From IMG/VR virus record IMGVR_UViG_3300042298_002501, positions 1 through 40,679 of that record: a stretch of DNA of 40,679 nucleotides, one strand, 5' to 3'. This stretch comes from a virus. The position numbers were made by a program, and so were the translations under genes. This document shows positions 1-6,698 of this stretch, in pieces (the stretch's first letter is position 1; every line of letters begins with the position of its first letter). The notes beneath the pieces are model-generated. The model made no database searches. It saw only the letters and a list, made by a program, of their open reading frames with translations, and had not been told where the DNA came from.

Positions 1-5
1 TCCAT
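1..5 (-). CDS. Start of a gene running off the left edge (partial)
   Basis: An ATG on the minus strand lies at positions 5-3. It is preceded by AAGGATAATC, the same ribosome-binding arrangement used by many genes in this window. Only the first codon and two more bases are inside the window, so the product cannot be judged. It sits just after the stop codon of the 66-residue gene to its right, so it continues the same minus-strand operon. Confidence 0.5.
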
Positions 6-7
6 GA

Positions 8-208
8 TTATCCTTGTGCTTCTTCGGCTATTCTTTTGATGAAATTAGCTGCTGCCAGTTTATCTTCAGTTGACATCTCTTTCAGTGAATGGAAGCCTAA
101 TTTCTTAAGCTGTCTTTCATACGGTACTAATGTTTCAGTTAAGTTGTCCACTACTAAATAAACTCGTCGAAGTGCGGCGACTAACTGAGTTTGGTTTAGA
201 CTTGCCAT
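8..208 (-). CDS. Hypothetical protein, 66 aa
   Basis: I do not recognise this small protein. It reads as mostly helical and charged, with no Cys, no signal peptide and no membrane segment. Its ATG at 208 is preceded by AAGGAT about 12 bases upstream. It directly follows the zinc-ribbon microprotein at 211-351, separated by two bases. It is probably the 3' part of the same thyX transcript. The function is unknown. Confidence 0.65.
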   Translation of the reverse strand: MASLNQTQLVAALRRVYLVVDNLTETLVPYERQLKKLGFHSLKEMSTEDKLAAANFIKRIAEEAQG

Positions 209-210
209 GC

Positions 211-351
211 TTATTTACTTATCCTTATTGTTGATTTTTGCTTACAGTATGGGCACTTAATTCCATCTCTACCATCACGATCAGACCAAATAGCTTTACA
301 ACCTTTACACTTGTGTCTGTACTTGCTTTTCCGTGTAGTTTTGGTGTTCAT
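211..351 (-). CDS. Zinc-ribbon microprotein, 46 aa
   Basis: A short gene encodes a basic protein with two CxxC pairs, CKGC and CPYC, about 18 residues apart, the layout of a rubredoxin/zinc-ribbon knuckle. The N-terminus (MNTKTTRKSKYRHKC) is strongly basic. Its ATG overlaps the thyX stop as ATGA, and AGGGAA lies 6 bases upstream of the start, so translation is probably coupled to thyX. Such microproteins usually bind nucleic acid or structure a partner protein. The exact role is unknown; the coding call rests on the overlap, the ribosome-binding site and the clean Cys pattern. Confidence 0.7.
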   Translation of the reverse strand: MNTKTTRKSKYRHKCKGCKAIWSDRDGRDGIKCPYCKQKSTIRISK

Positions 352-1421
352 GATAGTTTCCCTACAAATTCTTTCCATTCACGATCAGTCATGGAGGAGG
401 GTTTGTCATACTCACTAAAATCGGGAACGGAGTCTGTGTATCTAACAAACAATTCCCTTATTACTTCCATTTCCATACGAGAAAACCTTTTGGCATGAAG
501 AACGTAATCTTCAAATGCTTCACAAGCAACTGGACAAACTTGTTGGACAATCTCAAACATGCAATTAGCAAATGAACGAATCTCTAATTGAGCATGGCTA
601 TCCATACGCAATCGGAGAAAGTTAAAGATGTTATGTAAGTCACATTTCCAATAAGCCCTAGTATAAGTGGAAAGAGGTAAGTCTTTACGTGCTTGCTCTT
701 TGGCGATACCAAATCGAAGTCTTTCCTTGTATATTTGTTGTGCTTGTTTATGAAAAGTATATTCTTCATTAGTCAAATAATTTCCTGCATCAGAAAATGG
801 TTGATTGTTGTATTCTTCATAATCAAAATCTTCTGGCCAATCTTTTGGTTGTAGAAATCCTGATGATCCTTGTTTGTTATCTGTTGCTTGTAATCGCCAT
901 TCAGCAGGGTCAGTAACTTGGAAAAAGTCCAAAGCTTCTGTATAACGGGTAGAGTATTCGTTAATAGAAGCAGTACGATGACGAACCCATTGACGCCAAC
1001 AATCCATTGGTGTTTGAACTAGAAAAACTAATTCGCACATTTCAAATGGAGATGTATGTCCATCTCGCATTAAGCGACGAATAAGTCCTCGGTCATCTTC
1101 ATAAGCTTTGGAAAGTTTTGGTGCAATTTCGTCCCAAAAGATCCTATCTTTTGAGGTTTCTTTATAGAGAATACGTTCTCCGCCATCAAGGGTAATAATA
1201 ATATCTTCAGATCCTGGATTGAGGCGATCATATTCTAAAATCGGCAATTGTAGACGTTCTGCCCATAGTCTTCTTTTTAACTGCAACATGCTTTTCCCAT
1301 CTCTATTGTAAGATGTTCTTGCACGTTCAGCGATTGTTGTGTCTGTACCCATGTTGTCGGCCAGGCAAATGAAGGCGTTTTTGTCTGTTAGCGGGTAATA
1401 CTTTTTCCATTTGACAGTCAT
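348..1421 (-). CDS. thyX: Flavin-dependent thymidylate synthase ThyX
   Basis: ThyX makes dTMP from dUMP using FAD, NADPH and methylene-tetrahydrofolate. The family signature RHRxxSxNExSxRY is present as RHRTASINEYSTRY at about residues 147-160. It is preceded by the usual helix ending in GHTSPFE. At 357 residues it is longer than a typical ThyX (about 220-300). The extra length is mainly a roughly 60-residue insertion after the RTSYN segment near the N-terminus. I chose the second of two adjacent ATG codons (1424 and 1421) because GAGAAG lies just upstream. A longer TTG-started reading frame to 1475 lacks a ribosome-binding site. It lies downstream of the NUDIX-like gene and is coupled to the zinc-ribbon microprotein, forming a nucleotide-supply cluster. 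Confidence 0.95.
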   Translation of the reverse strand: MTVKWKKYYPLTDKNAFICLADNMGTDTTIAERARTSYNRDGKSMLQLKRRLWAERLQLPILEYDRLNPGSEDIIITLDGGERILYKETSKDRIFWDEIAPKLSKAYEDDRGLIRRLMRDGHTSPFEMCELVFLVQTPMDCWRQWVRHRTASINEYSTRYTEALDFFQVTDPAEWRLQATDNKQGSSGFLQPKDWPEDFDYEEYNNQPFSDAGNYLTNEEYTFHKQAQQIYKERLRFGIAKEQARKDLPLSTYTRAYWKCDLHNIFNFLRLRMDSHAQLEIRSFANCMFEIVQQVCPVACEAFEDYVLHAKRFSRMEMEVIRELFVRYTDSVPDFSEYDKPSSMTDREWKEFVGKLS

Positions 1422-1481
1422 CATCTTCTCGATTGTAAGGGATTTCAGGAACAAAGAATAAACAAAGGTAGGCAAGAAGTC

Positions 1482-2159
1482 TTATAAAACGTGTTGGATA
1501 CATATTTGACTCCAAATTTCATAATCTTCTATGTTATCTTTAATTCTTTCCAATGGGCGATAATAGGCATTAGCCATCGATTTTTCTGGGGTGAAGGGGA
1601 TGTGACGTACATGGCAATATGGGAAGTCGTGCTCTACGCGACACTTTAGGACTACACCCATATGGACCTTTCCTACTTCGTTGGATGGGTCATAGATGAA
1701 TCCTTCTATTGTAGCACGAATTTGGATTGGCATGTTTTGTAAAAGGCAATTAAATTTGTATAGTGTTGGGTCCCAGCCATTAACGTCGTTAACTGTAACT
1801 CCGAGTTCTTCATAGAGTTCTCTATTAAGTCCGTTAAAGAAAGCGTTGTATGGTATATAGGCATCGTTGTCGTTTATATGCCCTCCAATACCCAATGAGT
1901 ATTTGCCATGAAGTCGATCTTCTCCTTGTAGTTTGGTACGTTGATACGAGAATACATCTTTGTGGCTCTCAAAGATCATGTAGGGGATTATCTGAACATA
2001 ATTGAAGTTCTTTTCTGCTTGTTCTCTGGGGATGAATTCCAGGTAGGGTAGTTGTAGAAGTGCTTCTAATTCGAGAAGGTTTGATTTTTGGAATACCTTT
2101 CCGTCAAAGAAGTGTGGGATATGTTGAGTTGGGATTACGAGTACGTTTTCGTCTGTCAT
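1482..2159 (-). CDS. NUDIX-like hydrolase domain protein
   Basis: This 225-residue protein carries GIGGHIN followed, after an unusually long gap, by NRELYEELGV, which matches the REUxEExGU half of the NUDIX box. NUDIX enzymes hydrolyse nucleoside diphosphates linked to another moiety, using a divalent metal bound by the Glu cluster. The segment between GG and RE is longer than the standard 23-residue box, so the fold is likely but the activity is uncertain. The start at 2159 is supported by an ATGA overlap with the upstream gene and by AGAGG upstream. An earlier in-frame start at 2201 is possible but less likely. It lies directly before thyX, consistent with a nucleotide-sanitising role. Confidence 0.75.
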   Translation of the reverse strand: MTDENVLVIPTQHIPHFFDGKVFQKSNLLELEALLQLPYLEFIPREQAEKNFNYVQIIPYMIFESHKDVFSYQRTKLQGEDRLHGKYSLGIGGHINDNDAYIPYNAFFNGLNRELYEELGVTVNDVNGWDPTLYKFNCLLQNMPIQIRATIEGFIYDPSNEVGKVHMGVVLKCRVEHDFPYCHVRHIPFTPEKSMANAYYRPLERIKDNIEDYEIWSQICIQHVL

Positions 2160-2461
2160 TGTGGGGCCTCTGTTGAGAAGGAAATTTCTGTTGCAAACCA
2201 AATTCGTTTTGATTCTGCATCTTCAATGGCGGCTCCGACTTCCATGCTCCAATGCCTCAATATTCCGCGACTCCACAAACCGCCAATGCGAAACCAGCAC
2301 TCGTCACCAAGCCTGTCGGGCCGGCTTGCTTGCATCTGGTTAAAGGTTGTATGATTTTTTAACCTTTCAGCAACTCGTTCAATAATTAGAATTTGATTTG
2401 GAGTCAAATTACATGGAAGCGTAAAAAGTCCTTTAATGATTTCTTCAACTAGTTTATCCAT
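2156..2461 (-). CDS. Hypothetical protein, 101 aa
   Basis: Unrecognised. The first 45 residues look helical and the rest mixed, with the aromatic-rich stretch DECWFRIGGLWSRGIL near residue 55. No signal peptide or membrane segment is visible. Its stop overlaps the NUDIX-like start as ATGA, and its own start lies inside the end of the upstream membrane-protein gene. It therefore belongs to the same operon. The function is unknown. Confidence 0.7.
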   Translation of the reverse strand: MDKLVEEIIKGLFTLPCNLTPNQILIIERVAERLKNHTTFNQMQASRPDRLGDECWFRIGGLWSRGILRHWSMEVGAAIEDAESKRIWFATEISFSTEAPQ

Positions 2462-2685
2462 TTTTGTTCCTTGAGTTTCTTGTAGGCTTCTGTGGCTTTT
2501 TGGATATGATCTTCCATATTGCCGCCTGATTTGAGGTAAAGTTCAGTAGCCGTCTTTTCTACCCATTTACGTTGTTTTGCGTTTTCACCTACTTTGTACA
2601 TACATGGACCTAATCCTAATAAAACGAACAGGGCAAGCATAATTAGGAATACAAGTTGACCCCATGTTAATTCGTCACCGGGCAT
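2449..2685 (-). CDS. Small membrane protein, 78 aa
   Basis: One clear transmembrane segment (QLVFLIMLALFVLLGLG) spans about residues 10-27. It is followed by a charged, probably coiled-coil tail rich in Lys and Glu. The N-terminus is short, so the tail is probably cytoplasmic, but topology was not computed. The gene overlaps its neighbours at both ends. Phage genes of this shape include holin- or spanin-like and superinfection-exclusion proteins. Nothing here decides between them. Confidence 0.65.
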   Translation of the reverse strand: MPGDELTWGQLVFLIMLALFVLLGLGPCMYKVGENAKQRKWVEKTATELYLKSGGNMEDHIQKATEAYKKLKEQKWIN

Positions 2686-3046
2686 AAGTGCGTTTCCTTT
2701 TGTATTCGATGATTGCTAATCGATCATCTAGGGAAGCTACATGGTAATTGTAACCGATAAGTTTGTTACCGTATTTCCATGCACGGATGTTAAACTTAAG
2801 CAAGTCTTCTTTGTGGCAGCGACAATACTTGTAGTTGCCATCTGGTCCTCGGTAATAAGAAATCGTTTTACCAGAAATTAAAACGTCTACTTTACCATCA
2901 TACCTACCTTCAACTATGGTGGTGAATGTAGGGTCATTGCTGAATTGACATGGAACCATATAATAGTTTGGTTCCAGTTTTTGCGTTAACTCCTGGGGAC
3001 GGGTGTTAGTTGTTGGAATGATCCAGAGTAGGGCGAGGATGAGCAT
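2675..3046 (-). CDS. Secreted hypothetical protein with signal peptide
   Basis: The N-terminus MLILALLWIIPTTNT looks like a signal peptide, and the mature part of roughly 105 residues is basic. I chose the ATG at 3046 because GGAG lies 7 bases upstream; the longer frame starts with GTG at 3058 and lacks a comparable site. The mature region contains three Cys, two of them in CRC, that could form disulfides. No family is recognised. The gene overlaps the small membrane gene to its right by about 40 bases, which is unusual but supported by good ribosome-binding sites on both. Confidence 0.65.
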   Translation of the reverse strand: MLILALLWIIPTTNTRPQELTQKLEPNYYMVPCQFSNDPTFTTIVEGRYDGKVDVLISGKTISYYRGPDGNYKYCRCHKEDLLKFNIRAWKYGNKLIGYNYHVASLDDRLAIIEYKRKRTYAR

Positions 3047-3200
3047 TATCTTCTCCACAGGTAAAACTGCTTTTGTTTGGTGCTGTTCTTGTCTTTGCGA
3101 TTGCTCGTCTAACGATCTCTTTTTCTGTCCAATCTTGGATCAGAGTTCTAATTACGATAAAAGAGACTACGGAAAATCCTATGACTGTTAATTCGAACAT
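3006..3200 (-). CDS. Small membrane protein, 64 aa
   Basis: Residues 3-20 (ELTVIGFSVVSFIVIRTL) form a transmembrane segment or uncleaved signal. They are followed by a charged soluble tail ending in a Pro/His/Asn-rich stretch. The start at 3200 has a strong site, CTTAAGGATAACC directly before ATG. The 3' end overlaps the following secreted-protein gene. The function is unknown. It belongs to a run of small membrane or secreted proteins at 2449-4234, which suggests envelope or host-takeover functions. Confidence 0.65.
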   Translation of the reverse strand: MFELTVIGFSVVSFIVIRTLIQDWTEKEIVRRAIAKTRTAPNKSSFTCGEDNAHPRPTLDHSNN

Positions 3201-3208
3201 GGTTATCC

Positions 3209-3562
3209 TTAAGATTGGAATAGATTAGATACTGTACCATCATAGAATGTCTTAGCTACCGGTCCAAGATTTTTCGGTTCTTGTTTAGTTTGTAGGCGGT
3301 CTCTTTCAGATAGAACACACATTGCCCAACCGACTTTGGCAAGATGATTTTCAGTACGGTCTCCTTCGAGGTAACGAAGTAAATGATCTATTGCATGGTT
3401 GATGCGTTCTTCAACCCATTCAGGGTCATTGAGTCCTCGTTTCCAGTTATCTTTACCGTACTTAGCAGCTCCTTCAGCAAAGATAGAGGATAGGGCACGG
3501 ATATAATGAGGTGGGATTTGGGTGTAGTTAAGTCCAAGGACTTCTGTTTTAGCTTTGTTCAT
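3209..3562 (-). CDS. dATP/dGTP diphosphohydrolase-like protein (DUF5664 type)
   Basis: This 117-residue protein matches the phage family annotated as the dATP/dGTP diphosphohydrolase N-terminal domain. Key segments are IPPHYIRALSSIFAEGAAKYG, DNWKRGL, a paired-helix core with RINHAIDHLLRYLEGD, and HLAKVGWAMCVL. Members are all-alpha, MazG-like enzymes that remove pyrophosphate from purine dNTPs. The start at 3562 follows AAGAGACTAACC; a longer frame to 3604 is possible. With thyX and the NUDIX-like gene it suggests control of the dNTP pool. PurZ, the partner expected for a 2-aminoadenine genome, is not seen. Confidence 0.75.
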   Translation of the reverse strand: MNKAKTEVLGLNYTQIPPHYIRALSSIFAEGAAKYGKDNWKRGLNDPEWVEERINHAIDHLLRYLEGDRTENHLAKVGWAMCVLSERDRLQTKQEPKNLGPVAKTFYDGTVSNLFQS

Positions 3563-3740
3563 GGTTAGTCTCTTTTGAGGGTTCTTGATAGGGTTTGCCG
3601 TCATTTGTACCCCAAGTTAACATTTGACGAGCATGGTCGGGATCTACATTTAGTCCTCGTTCTTTGAGAAATTCTCCAGCATTTAAATACTGGTATAGTA
3701 ATCTTTGTTCACCATGAGTTAGTCGTCTTTGGTCATTCAT
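3549..3740 (-). CDS. Hypothetical protein, 63 aa
   Basis: A small, charged, soluble protein containing the helix-like stretch RLTHGEQRLLYQYLNAGEFL. The ATG at 3740 is preceded by AGAGGAACAACA, a strong site; the longer frame to 3797 has none. Its last residues overlap the start of the dNTP hydrolase-like gene. No family recognised. Confidence 0.65.
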   Translation of the reverse strand: MNDQRRLTHGEQRLLYQYLNAGEFLKERGLNVDPDHARQMLTWGTNDGKPYQEPSKETNHEQS

Positions 3741-3750
3741 TGTTGTTCCT

Positions 3751-3954
3751 CTATCTGGCAGAATCAGATGCTCGTTTATTTGCTTCTTCACACGCATGTT
3801 CTTTAGTATACGGTCCTATTGGGGCATCCCAGCCCACTCGTGTGACCCACCAAGCCTCATTATGTTCGATGCAAATGTACCAATCCCCACCTTTGTAACC
3901 ATACCAAATTGGTTGTTGAGGGACTGTACCAGGTAATGTTAGTTGGTTACTCAT
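3751..3954 (-). CDS. Hypothetical protein, 67 aa
   Basis: A small protein rich in Trp and Tyr (GYKGGDWYICIEHNEAWWVT) with a C-terminal helix rich in Glu, Ala and Lys. It looks like a compact beta-sheet plus helix, with no signal peptide or membrane segment. The start overlaps the end of the upstream membrane-protein gene, as elsewhere in this operon. The function is unknown. Confidence 0.65.
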   Translation of the reverse strand: MSNQLTLPGTVPQQPIWYGYKGGDWYICIEHNEAWWVTRVGWDAPIGPYTKEHACEEANKRASDSAR

Positions 3955-4234
3955 CGAAAAAGCCTTTGGAATCGAGTATGTGTGCTATATTAATAATACG
4001 TTGATGTTCTTCGTTTGAAATATCAATAGGAAGTTCACTCCGAAGCCTATAGTCTATTAAAGAAGTCATTCTTTCATTTATCCAGGCTTTGATTCGTGCT
4101 TCTTTAGCAACTTCTTTTCTTAATTGGAAGTATTCTTCTATGTTAGGTTTTACTCCATTGAGTATGTACCAACCTATTGCATAGATCCAACAAGCAAAAA
4201 ATATCCAACTAAAGATGTAGATTGCAATTTCCAT
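3947..4234 (-). CDS. Membrane-anchored protein, 95 aa
   Basis: An N-terminal transmembrane segment (residues 4-26, rich in Ile, Trp and Phe) is followed by about 65 soluble residues that look helical and charged. The start overlaps the stop of the preceding gene as TAATG, which implies coupled translation. No family recognised. It belongs to the local run of small membrane and secreted proteins. Confidence 0.65.
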   Translation of the reverse strand: MEIAIYIFSWIFFACWIYAIGWYILNGVKPNIEEYFQLRKEVAKEARIKAWINERMTSLIDYRLRSELPIDISNEEHQRIINIAHILDSKGFFDE

Positions 4235-4563
4235 TATTGTTCCATTTCGTGTTGCATTTTGGCAAGTTCTGTTATCCGTGGCATGTTATCGAGAAGCTCT
4301 TTAAGGATTGCTGCTCGAAATGTGTCAACTAATTTCGTTGATGGAATTAGTCTTGTATCATGATCTCGATTTCTGATTGAAGATGCCATGTTATGTAAAA
4401 CTGTGGCAATATCTTCTCCGCACCATTGATTATCAGCATCGTTGGGACGATACAATGGATTTAATGCGTGTTGTACTGTTTGGCGTACTTTCTCCAAAAA
4501 TGATTTGGCTTTTTGTTCTGCAAGTTTGTCAATTGTGTTACTGAGGCTTGATTCGGTTGTCAT
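4234..4563 (-). CDS. Hypothetical helical protein, 109 aa
   Basis: An all-helical, charged protein starting MTTESSLSNTIDKLAEQ. AGGAACAACC lies directly before the ATG at 4563; the longer frame to 4629 would read through the terminator and tRNA-like region and is rejected. It is the first gene after the terminator at 4579-4616, so it probably begins a new transcript or depends on read-through. The function is unknown. Confidence 0.65.
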   Translation of the reverse strand: MTTESSLSNTIDKLAEQKAKSFLEKVRQTVQHALNPLYRPNDADNQWCGEDIATVLHNMASSIRNRDHDTRLIPSTKLVDTFRAAILKELLDNMPRITELAKMQHEMEQ

Positions 4564-4578
4564 GGTTGTTCCTAGGAG

Positions 4579-4616
4579 AAAAAAGTGCCTGGTTAGCCAG
4601 CGTAGAGTCCCAGGCA
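4579..4616 (-). terminator. Rho-independent terminator after the tRNA-like element
   Basis: On the minus strand TGCCTGG (4616-4610) pairs with CCAGGCA (4592-4586) across a 17-base loop and is followed by C and six T (4584-4579). It lies two bases downstream of the tRNA-like element. It probably ends the transcript carrying that element. Confidence 0.75.
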
Positions 4617-4617
4617 A

Positions 4618-4675
4618 GGGGTTGGGCAAGGATTCGAACCTGCTGTGATGCGTGTACCCACCACGCCGCCAACCC
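4618..4675 (-). tRNA. tRNA-Pro(GGG)-like element lacking a D arm
   Basis: On the minus strand a 7-bp acceptor stem is formed by GGGTTGG (4675-4669) and CCAACCC (4625-4619). A 5-bp anticodon stem GCGTG/CACGC encloses the 7-base loop GTGGGTA, which has T33 and would give anticodon GGG. It is followed by a canonical T loop in GGTTCGAATCC. Only two bases separate the acceptor and anticodon stems, so there is no D arm. The T stem needs a bulge and no CCA end is encoded. It could be a truncated tRNA, a pseudo-tRNA or a tRNA-derived attachment site. The pairing is seen directly; function is inferred. Confidence 0.45.
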
Positions 4676-4682
4676 AGGCCGA

Positions 4683-5189
4683 TTAACGGCTATATGCTGC
4701 GGACCAATACCAACGACCATCTCTACCTTGAGCACAAGCTCGTGCTAGAAGTTGGCCTCTACCTACACAGTGAGCAGGTTGATTAGGGCTATCACTTACT
4801 CCTACTCCTTGCATTCTGGCTCCTGGGGCGACTCCGGTGATATGTCCGTGCTGTCCACGCATTGCTTGAAGTTGGGCTTCTCGGAGACAGTGGGCATAGA
4901 CTGAGCTACCATATGAGGTAGAGTCTGCAACAGTACTTTTAATGTATGTTGTTGTGTTGAGCGTTGGCGGTGAAATTCGTTGGCTGATTGGTTGGGTAAT
5001 TCGTATTGCGGAATTGACGCCGAGACGTACAATCGGTTGTACAGTAGGTCGTGTAAGTCGTTGTACGACTTGAGGCAGGGGACTATTGGGGGCACTCCGC
5101 GGTGGGCCATAACATACTCCGTTACTACATTGAGCAAAGACGTTGGACGAAACGATAAGCAGGGAAAGGGTAAAGAGCATCCTAAACAT
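4683..5189 (-). CDS. Secreted protein with planctomycete-type C-terminal module
   Basis: A signal peptide (MFRMLFTLSLLIVSSNVFA) precedes a Pro/Arg/Thr-rich linker and a C-terminal module of about 75 residues. That module has AHCLREA, GHITGVAPGARMQGVGVS and a final RDGRWYWSAAY. Its pattern of Gly-His, EGVGxS-like and a terminal Gly-Tyr/Trp strand resembles small secreted proteins I associate with Planctomycetes. That assignment is from memory and was not searched. The 168-residue gene starts at an ATG with AGGAATTTAC upstream. It lies between a terminator on its right and the tRNA-like element on its left. The role is unknown; cell-surface or lysis-linked functions are possible. Confidence 0.7.
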   Translation of the reverse strand: MFRMLFTLSLLIVSSNVFAQCSNGVCYGPPRSAPNSPLPQVVQRLTRPTVQPIVRLGVNSAIRITQPISQRISPPTLNTTTYIKSTVADSTSYGSSVYAHCLREAQLQAMRGQHGHITGVAPGARMQGVGVSDSPNQPAHCVGRGQLLARACAQGRDGRWYWSAAYSR

Positions 5190-5212
5190 TGTAAATTCCT
5201 AAAGTGTTGAGA

Positions 5213-5243
5213 AACAAAAGTGGGCAGTTTATACTGGTGCCCA
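5213..5243 (-). terminator. Probable terminator after the DUF669-like gene
   Basis: On the minus strand TGGGCA (5243-5238) pairs with TGCCCA (5226-5221), with a possible inner CAGT/ACTG helix. It is followed by CTTTTGTTT. It lies 16 bases past the stop of the gene at 5259-5873. The stem is short, so efficiency is uncertain. Confidence 0.5.
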
Positions 5244-5258
5244 GCAGTAAAGTTCAGA

Positions 5259-5873
5259 CTAGGCCGTAATTTCCGATGCCGGAACAGTACGGAGCTTTTC
5301 TGGATTATTCACGTTACGGAGAGTAACTTGATCTCCGTCACGAGACACTACATGGTACTTGCCGCCCATGTATTCAACGATGTCAGACTTAACTGAGTCT
5401 GGTGCATCACAAGCAAAGCACTTGCACTCTGCTCGACCTTTGTAGCCTTCCTTGACTTCAAAGGTAACATAGTGCGGAGTGTTAAGCAGATCCTGAGCCA
5501 GTTCATCAATGCTTTGATGAGACTCACGGACTTCACGGGACAAGCCCATGTCTTCGAGATCGTCGAGACAGATAGCCATTCGACCAGCTGCATCCATCTT
5601 TTCCGAGTCATAAAGACTATGGATAGCTCCAGTGAACTTCTTGCCACGATATTCTTCAGGTTCAATAACCTCAATTTCAACAGCGATGTAGGGGTTGCCT
5701 TCACTACCTTTAGCCTTATCTGCTTTGAAGTCAACAATCAATGCCTTACCCGCAGTTCCTTTGGGGACAGGAATACCTCGGACTTGCTTTTCTGCCGTCT
5801 TGGCAGTTTCAAAAGCACGAGCCTTTTGGGTATAGAACTTGCTGAAATCGCTGGAAACTTTTGACTTACTCAT
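5259..5873 (-). CDS. DUF669-like recombination-associated protein
   Basis: This 204-residue soluble protein opens with a Lys/Ser-rich segment and has a beta-rich core (GKALIVDFKAD, NPYIAVEIEVIEPEEYRGK). It also has CKCFACD and a C-terminal SH3-like strand pattern. It matches the usual phage layout in which a DUF669-type protein, thought to act with single-stranded DNA, follows a Sak4-like ATPase. The CxCxxC motif may bind metal. The start at 5873 has GAGAG upstream. The gene is separated from the ATPase by 42 bases and followed by a terminator, so it closes the recombination transcript. Confidence 0.6.
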   Translation of the reverse strand: MSKSKVSSDFSKFYTQKARAFETAKTAEKQVRGIPVPKGTAGKALIVDFKADKAKGSEGNPYIAVEIEVIEPEEYRGKKFTGAIHSLYDSEKMDAAGRMAICLDDLEDMGLSREVRESHQSIDELAQDLLNTPHYVTFEVKEGYKGRAECKCFACDAPDSVKSDIVEYMGGKYHVVSRDGDQVTLRNVNNPEKLRTVPASEITA

Positions 5874-5915
5874 AATACTCTCAAATGTAAAGGAAATTGG
5901 AAATTGGGTTTAGGT

Positions 5916-6698
5916 TTATTTAGATAACATTTCCTTGAAGTTTTGGGGAAGGGCTGCCAAAAAGTTTGCATATGCTTCTTCTTCGCTGTCTCCTGCACTA
6001 ATGTAAGGGGGAAGGTTTAGTTTGTTCTTTGCTGAGTGAACTAAAGATTGTCCAGTGAAGATCATTCTATAATCTTCATCTTTCATCTTCGCTTCAATAG
6101 GTTTCTTTTGATTCTTGTTACCAATAAATTTGGTGTATCGTTCTACATTGGAATCAACACAAAGGTACAAGATGGATTGTGCCCATCTTTTAAATACATC
6201 ACGAATACCTTTATCGGCATCGAGGTCAATTGTATCGTAGTCCACACCCCTTGGGTTCTTTACCTTTTCCTGGGTGGAGTGGGCTATGAGTATAACATTC
6301 TTGCCTTGGGTTCGTAGGTTCTCAAAGACCGTGCATAATTCTTCAGCGTACTTTGGTGCTTGGGTTCTTGGGCCTTTGAAGTACGAGTAGAATTCTTCGG
6401 CGTCTCCTTCATAGTCCTTTTCGATGCTGTATTGGAAGATAGAGTTTTGTAGTCCGTGGAGACTATCAATTACAAGGGTCTTTTCCGTGGCACGAGAAAG
6501 ACAAATCTTAACTTCTTGGTAGGATTCAGCGTCAATGTTGACGCAACCTTCTGGTACTTTACCTATGTCATCTAGGTCAACGTATCCTGCTTCTGGTTTG
6601 AGGGTGATACATTTCAGGGGTTTGGAAAATTGTAAGGCAAAGCTCGTTTTGCCTACACCAGATTGTCCATACAATATAATTCCTACTCCACGTGGCAT
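5916..6698 (-). CDS. Sak4-like AAA/RecA-type ATPase
   Basis: A P-loop ATPase of 260 residues with Walker A GQSGVGKT at residues 11-18, Walker B TLVIDS at about 74-79 and a sensor-like ILIAHS near 136. This pattern fits the AAA_24/Sak4 group of phage recombination ATPases, which work with single-strand annealing or SSB-like proteins. The start overlaps the nuclease stop as TAATG, and GAGGAA lies 11 bases upstream. It sits between a PD-(D/E)XK nuclease and a DUF669-like gene, the standard phage recombination cassette. Confidence 0.85.
   Translation of the reverse strand: MPRGVGIILYGQSGVGKTSFALQFSKPLKCITLKPEAGYVDLDDIGKVPEGCVNIDAESYQEVKICLSRATEKTLVIDSLHGLQNSIFQYSIEKDYEGDAEEFYSYFKGPRTQAPKYAEELCTVFENLRTQGKNVILIAHSTQEKVKNPRGVDYDTIDLDADKGIRDVFKRWAQSILYLCVDSNVERYTKFIGNKNQKKPIEAKMKDEDYRMIFTGQSLVHSAKNKLNLPPYISAGDSEEEAYANFLAALPQNFKEMLSK

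Noticed and set aside
3209-3562. Marker of a 2-aminoadenine (Z) genome
   Set aside because: The dNTP hydrolase-like gene alone is not diagnostic; no PurZ or matching polymerase is visible in the window.
4538-4735. 65-residue minus-strand frame over the tRNA-like region
   Set aside because: It would read through the tRNA-like element and the terminator, and has no ribosome-binding site.
4802-5137. 111-residue minus-strand frame inside the secreted-protein gene
   Set aside because: Alternative frame of a gene with a clear signal peptide and conserved C-terminal module.
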